NCBI GenBank assembly: GCA_001972305.1
Contig: BDDD01001806.1
Location: 145,142-209,141 of the forward strand
DNA: 64,000 nucleotides
Source: Cephalotus follicularis
Taxonomy: Eukaryota > Streptophyta > Magnoliopsida > Oxalidales > Cephalotaceae
Direction of reading: 5' to 3'
Below, piece by piece: positions 12,501 through 21,639 of this stretch. The position numbers and the translations under genes were made by a program. The notes under the pieces were generated by a model. That model was not told the origin of the DNA, ran no database searches, and saw nothing but the letters and a program-made list of their open reading frames with translations. Each line of letters begins with the position of its first letter. The stretch's first letter is position 1.

Positions 12501-12579
12501 TCTTGTCGTCCGTCATATGCTTGGAGCATCCACTATCCAAGTACCATTGTGTCTTCTTGGATAATGCCTTCAAGCACAC
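9515..12579 (-). pseudogene. H pol: protease, integrase, RT, RNase H (few lesions)
   Basis: Copia-order polyprotein. Protease: YLDSGCSKHM near 12540, intact. Integrase: [11 protein letters not shown], first D in HIDLFGPI near 11965, second D in RSDHGKKFE near 11780, E in [11 protein letters not shown] near 11670, all present. [16 protein letters not shown] near 10890; [10 protein letters not shown] at about 10460-10435, intact. RNase [14 protein letters not shown] near 9830, CDNTSAICL near 9725. The main open frame (12143-9657) is 828 residues. Lesions seen are a frameshift near 12110-12143 between protease and integrase, and a stop at 9657-9659 just before the last 45 or so codons. It follows gag in the same initial frame after two stops. 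Confidence 0.92.
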
Positions 12580-12594
12580 CTACAAACACAATTT

Positions 12595-14535
12595 TCAAAT
12601 ATTCGTTTGAGGTACCCAACAAACCTTGGGTCCTTTGGGGTTAGTCAAAATGGTTCCTTTGGGAACCCAACTCCTTTTTACTCTAGAAAAATTCAAATTG
12701 TTTAATATATTTTCTTTGTAAAAGCATGAGGTAGAAGTATGGCCATTTTTACAACAATTGTTGCAAAAAACAATTGTTCTTCTTTTATACATATTATTTC
12801 TTTTATAAAAGCAAGATGAAAATGCATGATCGTACTTACCACAATGAGTACATGAGATATTTATCTTTTTCTTATATATGGCATTTTTCCTATGATAGCA
12901 TTGTGAAGATGTGTGTCCATATTTACCACAAAAATTACATGAATTATTCAAATTTTTCTTAAACATGGCATTCTTTTTATGAAAGCAAGTAGAAGATGTA
13001 TGTCCATTTTTACCACAATAGTCACACAAAGTTTTTACAATTTTCTTTTTAATTTGAACCTTTTCAACCTTTTCTTTTTCTATTCTTTCTTTCCTTTCAT
13101 ATAATGTTTGATAAAGCTTAACGTTATTCATCTCCTCATATCCTAGTCCGGCTTTATCAAAGACACACCTTTGCATGCCAAGAAGATTTTCAAGCTTCTC
13201 ACTACTATTAGAAAACTTTGAGAAAGTTTTCTTTAATGCTTCTATTTCTTCCTTAAGATTTCTATTTTCCTTTTCTAGATATGCTACTTCATTCTCTAGA
13301 ATATCTACTTCAATTTCATTCGAGTTTTCTTCTTTAGCTAAATTTATTGATTTAAGTTCATCGTTTTCATTTACTAATGACTTAACCTTTTTCTTTAATG
13401 ATGCAATCATAGAACTATACTTCTCAACTATTAAAACAAGTTCATCATATGTTACCTCATCGCTCTCTTCTTCTTCTTCTTCTTCCTCTAAGGCCATCAA
13501 GGCTATTTGAGCCACTTCTTCATTTGAGTCTCCATCCGAGCTAGACTCATCACTATCATCCCAAGTTGCGATCATGGATTTCTTCTTCTTCTTTAGGAGG
13601 TCCTTCTCTTTGAGCTGAGGGCAATCGCTTTTGCAGTGCCCCGGTTTATTGCATTCGAAGCATATGATCTCTTCCTTTTTGCTTGTCTCTCCCTTTTGGT
13701 GAACTTTCTTGTTTGGCTTTCCACCAAACTTCTTCTTGCTAGCTAAGAATTTTTTGAACTTTCGTGTGATAAGTGCTAGCTCTTCATCATCATCATCATC
13801 GTCCTCAGAATCTTCGATTTGGGACGATTTTAAAGCAACCATCTTCTTCTTCTTCTTCTCTTTTTCTTCATCATCATCCTTGTTTTGCATTGAGAGTTCA
13901 TGAGTCATTAATGACCCAAGAAGATCTTCTAGTGGAAGGACATTGAGATTCTTTGCTTCTTCAATTGCGGTGACCTTCGGCATCCAAGACCTTGGTAAGC
14001 ACCTAAGAATTTTTCTCACCATTTCACTATTAGAATATGTTTTATATAAAGCTTGTAATGCATTAATGATATTTGTAAATCTAGAGAACATGGATTTAAT
14101 GTCTTCGTTCTCATTCATGGTGAACATTTCATATTCATGGACTATCATGCTAATCTTAGCTTCCTTAACTTGATTTGTTCCTTCATAGGTGACCTCAAGT
14201 CTATCCCACATTTCCTTGGCGGAAATGCAAGACGAAATCCTATTGAAGTCATTAGAGTTTATAGCACAAATAATAATGTGTTTAGCCTTAGCATTTATTT
14301 GAACTCTTTTTCTATCATTATCATCATAAAGATTTCTAGGCTTAGGAACTACATCCCCGTTTTCAAGGGTGACAGTGGGGAGATTTGGACCATCAACTAT
14401 AAGGTCCCATAAGTTGTAGTCAAGGGATTGAATGAAAATGGCCATTTTAGCCTTCCAATGGCCATAGTTGTTGCCATCGAAGAAATGGGGTTTTGAGATA
14501 TTTTGGCTCTCTCCTACATTTGAGTTCATTGTCAT
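12595..14535 (-). CDS. H gag with five zinc knuckles
   Basis: An uninterrupted 646-residue gag starting at the first ATG after the primer site. Residues about 15-60 (KPHFFDGNNYGHWKAKM) and a UBN2-like core to about 220 form the capsid part of copia elements. Acidic and lysine-rich runs follow. A classic zinc knuckle CFECNKPGHCKSDC is at about 291-304, then a coiled-coil region. A further tandem set of four CX2CX4HX4C knuckles lies at about 504-605, each starting exactly 29 residues after the last (CDYC, CNFC, CTHC, CNNC). It ends WVPQTNI then TGA, with TAG five codons later before protease in the same frame. Packages element RNA into particles by family role. Confidence 0.92.
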   Translation of the reverse strand: MTMNSNVGESQNISKPHFFDGNNYGHWKAKMAIFIQSLDYNLWDLIVDGPNLPTVTLENGDVVPKPRNLYDDNDRKRVQINAKAKHIIICAINSNDFNRISSCISAKEMWDRLEVTYEGTNQVKEAKISMIVHEYEMFTMNENEDIKSMFSRFTNIINALQALYKTYSNSEMVRKILRCLPRSWMPKVTAIEEAKNLNVLPLEDLLGSLMTHELSMQNKDDDEEKEKKKKKMVALKSSQIEDSEDDDDDDEELALITRKFKKFLASKKKFGGKPNKKVHQKGETSKKEEIICFECNKPGHCKSDCPQLKEKDLLKKKKKSMIATWDDSDESSSDGDSNEEVAQIALMALEEEEEEEESDEVTYDELVLIVEKYSSMIASLKKKVKSLVNENDELKSINLAKEENSNEIEVDILENEVAYLEKENRNLKEEIEALKKTFSKFSNSSEKLENLLGMQRCVFDKAGLGYEEMNNVKLYQTLYERKERIEKEKVEKVQIKKKIVKTLCDYCGKNGHTSSTCFHKKNAMFKKNLNNSCNFCGKYGHTSSQCYHRKNAIYKKKINISCTHCGKYDHAFSSCFYKRNNMYKRRTIVFCNNCCKNGHTSTSCFYKENILNNLNFSRVKRSWVPKGTILTNPKGPKVCWVPQTNI

Positions 14536-14580
14536 CCTAGATCATTAAAGGCTCTAGCACTTAAGAATTATAAGCCTACC

Positions 14581-14592
14581 GCTCTGATACCA
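14581..14592 (-). other. H primer-binding site
   Basis: The minus strand reads TGGTATCAGAGC two bases after the 5' LTR end, complementary to the 3' end of initiator Met-tRNA. Confidence 0.92.
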
Positions 14593-14594
14593 AT

Positions 14595-15746
14595 TGAATA
14601 AACTACAAGGGGGGGGGGGGTGAATTGTAGTTTCTAAAAATAATTATTTTTTTTGCAATTTTAATTTAACAAACCAATGAACAAGTATGTATGCAAATAA
14701 AAGTAATAAAATAACAATTCAAAGAGAGAGAGTTAGAGAGTTTGCAAACACGATTTTTAGAGTGGTTTGGCGTAACTCTTGCCTACGTCCACTTTTCCCA
14801 AGGATCTCCTTGAGTTTCCACTATTCTCCGAATAAAATTCCGGGTGCTATTCGGTACACCTTTGTGATTGACCTCATCACTTACAACTCTCTTTGGGTTC
14901 ACTCCCCAATTTCTTTTAGGGTTCACTCCCCTATTACAATCAAAGTGGATAGAATAAAGTTTTGTTCTAAACGTCTCAAAAGGTTAGATTTTACAAGATG
15001 AAATTGCTCAATCTAATTTGGAAAGAAATATTTGATAGGATATAAAAAGAGGGCTTTTTGAAAGAACTTCTTGATTTTGAATGCTTGTTGTTTGTTTTCT
15101 TGAATGATCTTTTGTATTTGATGTCACTTGTGTTCTTCTTTTTTTTCTATTCAAAAAAACCTTTTTATATATATGTTTCTTGCCTCAGAGATCCATTGGG
15201 TAAGTCTTCAAACTTGGTGCATCAAAATGGCGCATTAAAACTCTGTCAGATACGTTGGGTAAGTCTTCAAACTTGCTAAGCGTCGACTGTCTCCCTCAAA
15301 GCGTCGACGCTTATATGACCGTTAGGTATTTTAATTTGAATTTGTCGAGTCAAAGCACAGGCGTTCTGGATGTTGGAGTCGACTGTTGCCTCAAAGAGCA
15401 GAACGTTAGATCAAAGCGTCGCCGCTTGTGTCAAATTGAATTCCATCTTAAGTCACTGGTTTAATCAGCAGACTCAGTGTGTCAAAGCGCAGATGCTTAA
15501 ATGTAGGTGTCGACGGTTTGAGCATTTGTTCCTCTCCTCAAAACACTTCAACGTTAGACGCTTTGTTCATTATCTCGACTGTTGCACAAAGCGCTGACGC
15601 TTTATTTCTGAGCGTCGACGCTTTATCCTGTTTCTGCAGTTTTTCTTGTTGTTTTGCGCATTCCATGTTTTTTTTTGCACATAAAGAAACTTGTTAAATA
15701 CAAATATGTTATCATCAAAACTAGGATTGAGACATAAATGTCAACA
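14595..15746 (-). repeat. H 5' LTR
   Basis: 1152 bp, TGAATAAAC to GTCAACA on the plus strand, the full-length copy. It has a 12-G run at 14609-14620 and the palindrome cluster at about 15225-15640 (CAAAGCGTCGACGCTTA at 15297, AGCGTCGACGCTTTA near 15611). It is followed by target duplication GTATT. Confidence 0.94.
15225..15640. repeat. TCGA-palindrome cluster in H 5' LTR
   Basis: Same arrangement as in the 3' LTR, with several copies closer to the perfect AAAGCGTCGACGCTTT form, plus single GTCGACTGT, GTCGACGG and AAAGCGCTGACGCTTTA variants. Confidence 0.88.
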
Positions 15747-15751
15747 GTATT

Positions 15752-16269
15752 TATATATGTGAGTAGGGACTCTTCCGAGGAAGGCCCCTGCTTGTCTACT
15801 TCTTCCTTTTTCCGGCATCTGGCCCCATCTCCCACTATTGTCGCCTTTCTCTCTATCTTTCGAGTGGAAGCATGCAAGAAATGCCAAAAAGTATGTCTCC
15901 TAAGTGTTCATTCCCTTTTATACACATGAGAGAAGGTTCCAGAACTCTTTAGACCATTCCAATGGGTACAGGCCATGTCTAATGATTTAGGTCGACCTCC
16001 TCCTATTGGATCAATCCTCCTATCCTTGTTACTTAGGCCGACTCCCTCCAATTGGGCCATCAATACGCTTGGGCCAACTTCAACCATTGGGCTTCTTTCT
16101 CTTCACTTCATTCTTAAGCCCATTTACACATCACTTCAAAAACCAGCCCAAGGAAGAAACAATTGCTCAAGCCCAAAATTACTCAATACCTTACCCCATT
16201 TCGGCCCAAAGGTGAGAAAGGAATTCCAAGGCCCAATAATAATACTTTATAATCTTTAGGGCTCTTACA
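15752..16269 (-). repeat. A1 5' LTR, second part
   Basis: This completes the LTR interrupted by H. It ends TTTAGGGCTCTTACA, matching the end of A2 (TTTAGGGGCATTACA at 51391-51405). Similar text (CTCTCGATCTTTC or close, followed by GTGGAAG-like sequence) occurs near 51118 in A2. Combined LTR length without H is about 2.4 kb. Confidence 0.85.
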
Positions 16270-16274
16270 TCAAT

Positions 16275-16613
16275 TGTAATGACCCGAACCTTAACCACAT
16301 GAGAGATTGTCCACTTTTGTCCCACGGGCGTGGTACATCACGGTTTTGTCCTACTTTATGGATTGGTCAGACTTCCCAGGAGGTCACCCATCCTGGTTTC
16401 CTGAGCGCAACATGCTTAACCTCAGAGTTTCGACTAACTCCTTAGCCAACCCATCAAAAGGCGCCTTATATGATTAGGTTCTAGCATCATTTCTTATATA
16501 TCACAGCCATACTTTTCCCCATTTCGATGGATCTGGTTCATTCCTATCACAAGGGCGGCTTCATCTCATGGAGAGCTCGGTCTCTTTGCCTCACCCTTAA
16601 GCGGGGTGTCACA
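16275..16613 (-). repeat. Cassandra 3' LTR
   Basis: It runs TGTAATGACCC to GGTGTCACA on the plus strand. It differs from the other LTR by substitutions and by lacking a duplicated GGCTTCATCTCATGGAGAGCT-like stretch present near 16965-17020. Confidence 0.88.
16371..16430 (-). other. 5S rRNA-like segment in Cassandra 3' LTR
   Basis: The minus strand contains AGGATGGGTGACCTCCTGGG, the internal C-box region of plant 5S rRNA, and upstream GGTTAAGCATG, close to the A-box region. The rest of a 5S gene has decayed or is absent, so this is not called a 5S gene. Confidence 0.9.
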
Positions 16614-16683
16614 GGCCCACCAGCTTTTGTCTGGTTCATCCCCGAACCACATCTACTAGAGGGGATCCCTCTCTGATACCAAT

Positions 16684-17056
16684 TGTAATGACCCAAACCT
16701 TAACCACATGAGAGATTGTCCTCTTTTGTCCCACGGGCGTGGTACATCACGATTTTGTCCTACTTGATGGATTGGTCAGACTTCCCGAGAGGTCACCCAT
16801 CCTGGTTTCCTGAGCGCAGCATACTTAACCTTGCAGTTTTCACTAACTCCTCATCCAATCCATCAAAAGGCACCTCATATGATTAGGTTCTAGGATCATT
16901 TCTTATATAGCACAACCATACTTTTCCCCATTTTGATGTATCCGGTTCATTCCTGTCACAAGGGCGGCTTCATCTCATGGAGAGCTATTTCCTCAGGATG
17001 GTTTCATCTCATGGAGAGCTCTGTCTCCTTGCCCCACTCTTGAGCAGGGTGTCACA
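16684..17056 (-). repeat. Cassandra 5' LTR
   Basis: The same termini as the 3' LTR. On the minus strand its end is followed by the primer site. It carries an internal duplication of the CATCTCATGGAGAGCT segment (two copies at about 16971-17020). Confidence 0.88.
16780..16839 (-). other. 5S rRNA-like segment in Cassandra 5' LTR
   Basis: The second copy of the 5S-like region. The minus strand reads AGGATGGGTGACCTCTCGGG, two bases off the form in the other LTR. Confidence 0.88.
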
Positions 17057-17534
17057 GTAAGAGTGTAAAGTACATACATGCAGCCAAGCATAGGCTTGCA
17101 TGGATTATTCCACTTAAGGAATATATGAAAGATGTACACCCTTTTAGCCTCTTCTTGGCTTGCAGGGACACCCAACTCCAACACTTTGATGAAGGCTGCA
17201 ATAATGGCCTCTTTAGTTTTTTAAAGTGGTTTGCCCTCAATCCACTTGGTGTATAATTCAATGACTGTGAGGATCCACGAATGGCCATTTGAAGGAGTAT
17301 TTATGGGACCTATCCAGTCTAAGTCCTAGGTGTGGAATGGCCATGGTGTTGACAACACATGGAGCTCTACCGCTGGTGCATTATAAGGTTGTCATGCTTT
17401 TGACAAGCTTGCATTTTCTGGCAAATGATATACAATCTAACTCCATAGTAGGCCAATAGTATCCCTTTGACATGACGTTTTTGAACAGCTTGGTCCCACC
17501 TTGGTGTTCTCCACAGTTATCAGCGTGTATTTTG
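17057..17534 (-). pseudogene. Tat integrase fragment
   Basis: The minus strand encodes, across frame breaks, KGYYWPTM near 17460, a cysteine-rich FARKCK, VVNTMAIPHLGL near 17350, DLDWIGP near 17310 (the first catalytic aspartate region), and FKWPFVDPHSH near 17285. This is the middle of a Ty3/gypsy integrase of Tat type. It is cut on the right by G (TTTTG duplication) and on the left by Cassandra; the remainder is not in the window. Confidence 0.82.
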
Positions 17535-17789
17535 TGTAATACCCTGCTCGTTCGTAAATGTATTTTACGGAATTTATGTGTGTTTTCGGGCTTTTAAATT
17601 TTGGTTAATTTTAAAGTCCGGTTGCCCTGTGTTTTGGGCTTATATGATTTGGACTGATTGATACCAATCCGATTTTGGGTATGTAATGATATGTTGGGTT
17701 TGGTCCTATTTAATCAAAATTTTATTTCATTAAAACAACTAATTTTTATTTTTAAAACCCTTTTATTCCTTTTATTTTAATTATTTTAC

Positions 17790-17882
17790 TATTTTCCTTT
17801 CTTTTTCTTTTTCTTTTTCTTTTTCTTTTTCTTTTTTTCTTTTTTTTCTTTTCTTTCCTTCTTTCTTCTTTCTTTCCTATTC
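17790..17882. repeat. (CTTTTT)n microsatellite in G 5' LTR
   Basis: A pyrimidine-rich run of CTTTTT units degrading into CTTT/CTTC. The counterpart in the 3' LTR is at about 23975-24068 and differs in length. Confidence 0.9.
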
Positions 17883-18696
17883 TTCTCCCTCCTTCACCCG
17901 AACTCTCTCCTCCCTCTTTACTTCCACACGGCAGAAATCTTTTCTTTCCTTTTCTAATCCCATGAAATCTTACTTTCTTCCATTTTGAGCAGATTTGGTC
18001 TCCCTTTTTCCTTTTGTAAGTGCCATTGTCATTCTATAATTGCTTTCTTCTTTTTCTGCAATTGCCACTGCCGAATTCTGCATGTGAGTCTGTGTTAGAT
18101 TGCTGTGGATTCATTTCATCAGGTTGTAGAGGTAATCTCGAATTCTGTTGTCCTTTGGTTGGATTTCTTAGATTGGTTTAAAGCTTTATGCTTTGCTCTT
18201 GGTTTTGTTCTCTTTGGTCCCCTGTGTACAGCTGATTAAACAGTAAGATTGTGGTGTTATTGCTGTGTTTTCGTGTCCTTGGTACTCACTGAAGGTTAGT
18301 TAAATTCGTTTCCTCCAGTGATGGTTTTGTTCCAATGTCATAAATTCAGTTTTTATGCTCTTAATGTCACTTGGGTTCAATTCCTATGTTAATATGTTCT
18401 GCCATTGTGTTGTTAAGTCTGTTAACATGTGTAATACACCTTAGACATGTCACAATCTAGTTTTAAAGTCTGCAAATTAATAAGGGACACAATCTGGACA
18501 CACATGTATGCATGCCTTCTTGTTTTCTCTTGGAAGCTAAGTCACTATCAAATTGTTTCCTATGTCAATTCTGTGTTTTTACGTCACCTAATAGTCATAC
18601 ATGATCATATGTTTATGTCCTTGTGTCACTGGATTAATGTTGTATTCATTTGAACCCATTTCTGTATTGAATTGTCTAGTTTGATGTTGTTCTGTC

Positions 18697-18912
18697 GTCC
18701 AGAACAGTCGGCTGTTCCTGTGGACAGTCGGCTGGATTGGATGAGCAGCCGATTACCAAATGAACACAGTCGACTACCTTAGGTTGAGTAGTCGACTGGA
18801 CCTATGAACCAGTCGACTGCCTGTATGCTGGTTTGAGTAGTCGACTAGCCCTTGTGATTAGTCGACTGCCAAGCTTTCCCAGTCGGCTGGAGCTCTGTAA
18901 TAGTCGACTGTT
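18697..18912. repeat. AGTCGACT palindrome cluster in G 5' LTR
   Basis: About ten AGTCGACT or AGTCGGCT motifs in roughly 215 bp, mostly 15-25 bp apart (for example AGTAGTCGACTGG near 18808 and CCAGTCGACTGCC near 18823). The core is an 8-bp palindrome. Confidence 0.92.
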
Positions 18913-19920
18913 TTGCCCAGAAATGTACTGTTTTCAACTGTTTTGTTCCGTTTGATCTTTGAATCTATCCGAGTCTTTTCCAAACACTGTTATGAGTCTG
19001 TTTAACGTTTCTGATGTGTCTTAGACTCTTATACGTATGATTTTGGATGCCTTTTAGATTGTGTGCTTCAAAGGGGAATTTGTTTTTGATCGCCTATTCG
19101 TAAGTACTTTGTGATCGCATAAGGTACAGATTTTCTGTTCCTTGGCTATCTGATATTTCGAACTGAAACAATTTTGATATGCTTCTTCGTTTATGAAATC
19201 GATAATGTTTTATGGTTTTGATATGTTTCGAAATTAAAGTTGGTTTGATATTTTTAAATGATTCCGACTTTATACATATGATATGAAATGATACGATATG
19301 TTATGAAACATATGATATGATACCGTCGTGAGCGGTTTTCCAATATGTTTTGTGAAAGCATATTTTATGTGTTTTAAATTGATTTCGATAAATCAATGTT
19401 TTTGAAATAAATGAATACTGAGTATTGTACCCACCTATGGGGCGTACCATAGGCACGTCGTGGGCCTGGCACGGGGACGTGACACTTCCGTAGCGGTGTG
19501 ATTAGTCTACGGCGTCTCNTATCGTTTACTGTTTTTATTTCCCTTATCCGTACTGAGGTTTGCTCAGCCGCGTTTTTGTTTCCATGCGGCAGGTTTTCAG
19601 GAGCAGCGAGGGAAAGTGTGATTGAGTGATGACCATCCTATGTATTGGATTCTAGAGTGTGATCCCTATGTTATGTTTAGTGGTCATAAACACTGATAAT
19701 TATGTTATTATGTTTTAAATTGGAACTGGATTATGTTTTGAGTTTTCTGCAAATATTATTTTAATGTTAAGATGACTGCCACGTTTTTGGCTATTTTTGG
19801 CAAATAAGAAAGCTTATGATTAGTAATGTTATATTTATGCTCAGATGAGTCATGTTATACTATGATAGGTTCTGTATGATATATCCCGTGACGACTCCCA
19901 CCGTCCGGGGGTGTTACAGA

Positions 19921-19935
19921 TTTCGGTATCAGAGA
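19921..19935 (+). other. G primer-binding site
   Basis: TTTCGGTATCAGAGA directly follows the 5' LTR. It fits a Met-tRNA type site, with one or two mismatches to the TGGTATCAGAGA form of elements B and D. Confidence 0.8.
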
Positions 19936-20087
19936 ATTAGGTTTGTTTCCTTAGAAGACCTAACTAGGTTTGACCTGTGAGATTGGGTAGACACCGGGTT
20001 AGGCAGTTTTGGTTATGATTTTCTGATATGTTTTCTGTTTTGGTTTTGTTCCTTGTGATGTTTTATGTTTTGGATGCCTTTTCGTAG

Positions 20088-21617
20088 ATGGCACGTACAA
20101 GGAACGCTGCTCGAAGGACTGCACCTGCTGAGGCTCAGGAAGTCCGAAATGAGTCTACCATGGAGGGGCTTGTACGTCAGGTAGTCGCTCAGGAGGTACG
20201 ACACGCGTTGAGTGAGCAGAATCATAATCAGGGCCGTAGGGAGCCGGTTGTTGCTAACGATGCTCCAGCTGATGTTCAGTTGGGAAGAGATGCTGGGGAC
20301 AGGACTGATACGCCCACTTATGTCTGGCTAGAGCGGTTCCAGAAGCAGACACCGCAGTCTTTCAGCTCAGCCATGACTCCTGTGGAGGCTGAGCATTGGA
20401 TTGCTCATATGGATAAGATCTTTGATGTGCTTGGTTGCAGTGATGAACAGAAGATTAAGCTAGCTATTTACAAGCTTGACGGTGATGCTCAGAAATGGTG
20501 GAAAGTTGTGGTTTTGGCTAAGGTTGGTAACTATGCAGAGACTTTGACCTGGTCTGAATTTTGCGAGGTCTTTTATCAGCAGTACTTTCCCACTGCTGAT
20601 AAAGAGGCTTACGCCAAAGAATTTATCAATACCAGACAGAAGGATGGAGAGTCGGTGACAGAATTTCTGACTCGTTTTACTAGGCTTGCTGGTTTTTCTG
20701 GATCCGCGGCAGGGACAGCGTTGGAGCATGCAGAAAAGTTCAAGTGGAAGTTGCATTATCAGTTCCGGGGTAAATTGATCAACACCAGGTTTGCTGATGT
20801 GTCTGAGGTGGCAAATGCAGCAAAGAACATTGAGCTGGAAAGGTTAGATTTCCAGGCAGCTCGTCAGGAGAGTGACAGAAAGAGAAACAGAGGAGATTCT
20901 CAAGGGCAAGGTTCTGGACAGAATTATAAGGGTAGAAATGGCAAGCGAGGAAAGAGGAATGATAACCGGGGACAGCAACAGCCCGGTAATGATCAGAGGC
21001 AGGCTCAGGGAGCTGCGGATGTCCAGATTGCCAAGTGTGATGTATGCGGTAGACAGCATCCAGTTGGAGTATGCTACAAAGCTATTGGGGTCTGTTTTGT
21101 GTGTGGTCAGAAATGGCATTTCGTAAAGGAATGTCCGGACCCTCGTGCGAAGGAAAGAAAGGGGAACAATGTAGATCATGGACAGCGCAATATGGGAGGT
21201 CGTGTCTTTGCTATCACGACTCAGCAGGCTGCCCATGCACAAGGTACTGTTTCGGGCTTTATTTATGTTGGTAACCGTAGGGCTTATGTTTTATATGATA
21301 CTGGATCGACCCACTCGGTTGTAGCGAGGTCTTTTGTTCGGCATCTTGAGATGTCTTCACAGTTGCTTGATCCAGCTTTGGTTCTTTCGACCCCTACGGG
21401 TTCTTCTGTTGTGATATCTGAGTGTTATTATTCTTGTCCTCTTGTTTTAGATGATCGGGTTCGTGATACGGATGTTTTGCCTATCGATATGTATGACTTC
21501 GATATGATTATGGGTATGAACTGGTTGGATCGACATCGAGCTACGATCGACTGCTATGCTCGGAGGATTCTATTTGGGGACGTGAACAGTCCTGAGTTTG
21601 TTTATCAGGGTTCATAG
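20088..21617 (+). CDS. G gag-protease
   Basis: An open 509-residue frame starting MARTRNAARR. The retroviral-type gag core lies at about residues 95-250 (AEHWIAHMDKIFDVLGC, KWWKVVV, EFLTRFTRLAGFSG). A basic stretch precedes CX2C-type text CDVCGRQHPVGVC and zinc knuckle CFVCGQKWHFVKEC near residue 340. Protease has an intact active site DTGSTHS at about residues 404-410, and MGMNWLDRHRATIDC. It ends TAG at 21615-21617, where related elements continue into RT. The frame being open while pol is broken may be chance or recent constraint. Confidence 0.9.
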   Translation: MARTRNAARRTAPAEAQEVRNESTMEGLVRQVVAQEVRHALSEQNHNQGRREPVVANDAPADVQLGRDAGDRTDTPTYVWLERFQKQTPQSFSSAMTPVEAEHWIAHMDKIFDVLGCSDEQKIKLAIYKLDGDAQKWWKVVVLAKVGNYAETLTWSEFCEVFYQQYFPTADKEAYAKEFINTRQKDGESVTEFLTRFTRLAGFSGSAAGTALEHAEKFKWKLHYQFRGKLINTRFADVSEVANAAKNIELERLDFQAARQESDRKRNRGDSQGQGSGQNYKGRNGKRGKRNDNRGQQQPGNDQRQAQGAADVQIAKCDVCGRQHPVGVCYKAIGVCFVCGQKWHFVKECPDPRAKERKGNNVDHGQRNMGGRVFAITTQQAAHAQGTVSGFIYVGNRRAYVLYDTGSTHSVVARSFVRHLEMSSQLLDPALVLSTPTGSSVVISECYYSCPLVLDDRVRDTDVLPIDMYDFDMIMGMNWLDRHRATIDCYARRILFGDVNSPEFVYQGS

Positions 21618-21639
21618 CCGAGGAAAGAAGTGAAAGTTA

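Larger units (their letters stand above)
6592..15746 (-). mobile_element. Element H: complete SIRE-like Ty1/copia retrotransposon
   Basis: Both LTRs, primer-binding site, polypurine tract, gag, pol and an extra ORF are present, flanked by the 5-bp duplication GTATT (6587-6591 and 15747-15751). The order protease, integrase, RT, RNase H is that of Ty1/copia. Gag style, the GGTATCAGAGC primer site, the AAAAAGGGGGAGAT polypurine tract and a downstream extra ORF fit the SIRE/Maximus lineage. It sits inside the A1 5' LTR. The LTRs differ mainly by a deletion of about 370 bp in the 3' copy. Confidence 0.95.
1..16269 (-). mobile_element. Element A1: Tekay-like Ty3/gypsy chromovirus, 3' part beyond the window, 5' LTR split by element H
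   Basis: Reading leftward from 16269 the order is 5' LTR (16269-15752, then 6591-4735 after removing copia element H), primer-binding site, gag, protease, RT, RNase H and integrase. The pol frame reaches the window edge before the expected chromodomain and 3' LTR. The domain order and integrase C-terminal motif (FIGPFEIL) fit Ty3/gypsy of the Tekay/Del chromovirus type. The coding part has many stops and frame changes, so it is not functional. The LTR family is the same as solo LTR A2. No target duplication can be read because the other end is outside the window. Confidence 0.88.
16275..17056 (-). mobile_element. Cassandra TRIM (5S rRNA-bearing miniature LTR retrotransposon)
   Basis: Two LTRs of 339 and 373 bp flank only 70 bp of internal sequence (16614-16683). 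On the minus strand the internal part begins with a Met-tRNA primer site (TTGGTATCAGAGAGG, next to 16684) and ends with a purine-rich AAAGCTGGTGGGCC before the left LTR. Each LTR contains 5S rRNA-like sequence in the element's direction, the hallmark of Cassandra. There is no coding capacity, so mobility would need other elements' enzymes. The expected 5-bp duplication is not seen: the left flank is TCAAT and the right flank GTAAG. The right flank is Tat integrase. Confidence 0.9.
17535..19918 (+). repeat. G 5' LTR (contains an N and lacks about 400 bp)
   Basis: It begins TGTAATACCCTGCTCG and ends GGGGGTGTTACA. It contains a C/T-rich microsatellite (about 17800-17880), the palindrome cluster at 18697-18912, and an undetermined base at 19519. 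At that base the sequence present in the 3' LTR at about 25709-26111 is missing. Confidence 0.93.

Noticed and set aside
13175-13903. Ser/Phe-rich plus-strand frames opposite H gag
   Set aside because: Antisense shadows of Lys/Glu-rich gag sequence.
16371-16839. Functional 5S rRNA genes
   Set aside because: Only the internal promoter region is recognisable, in an LTR with Met-tRNA primer site; the full 5S length and termini are not present.
17790-17882. Pyrimidine-rich run as a promoter tract
   Set aside because: It is a simple-sequence repeat of differing length in the two LTRs; no independent sign of promoter function.
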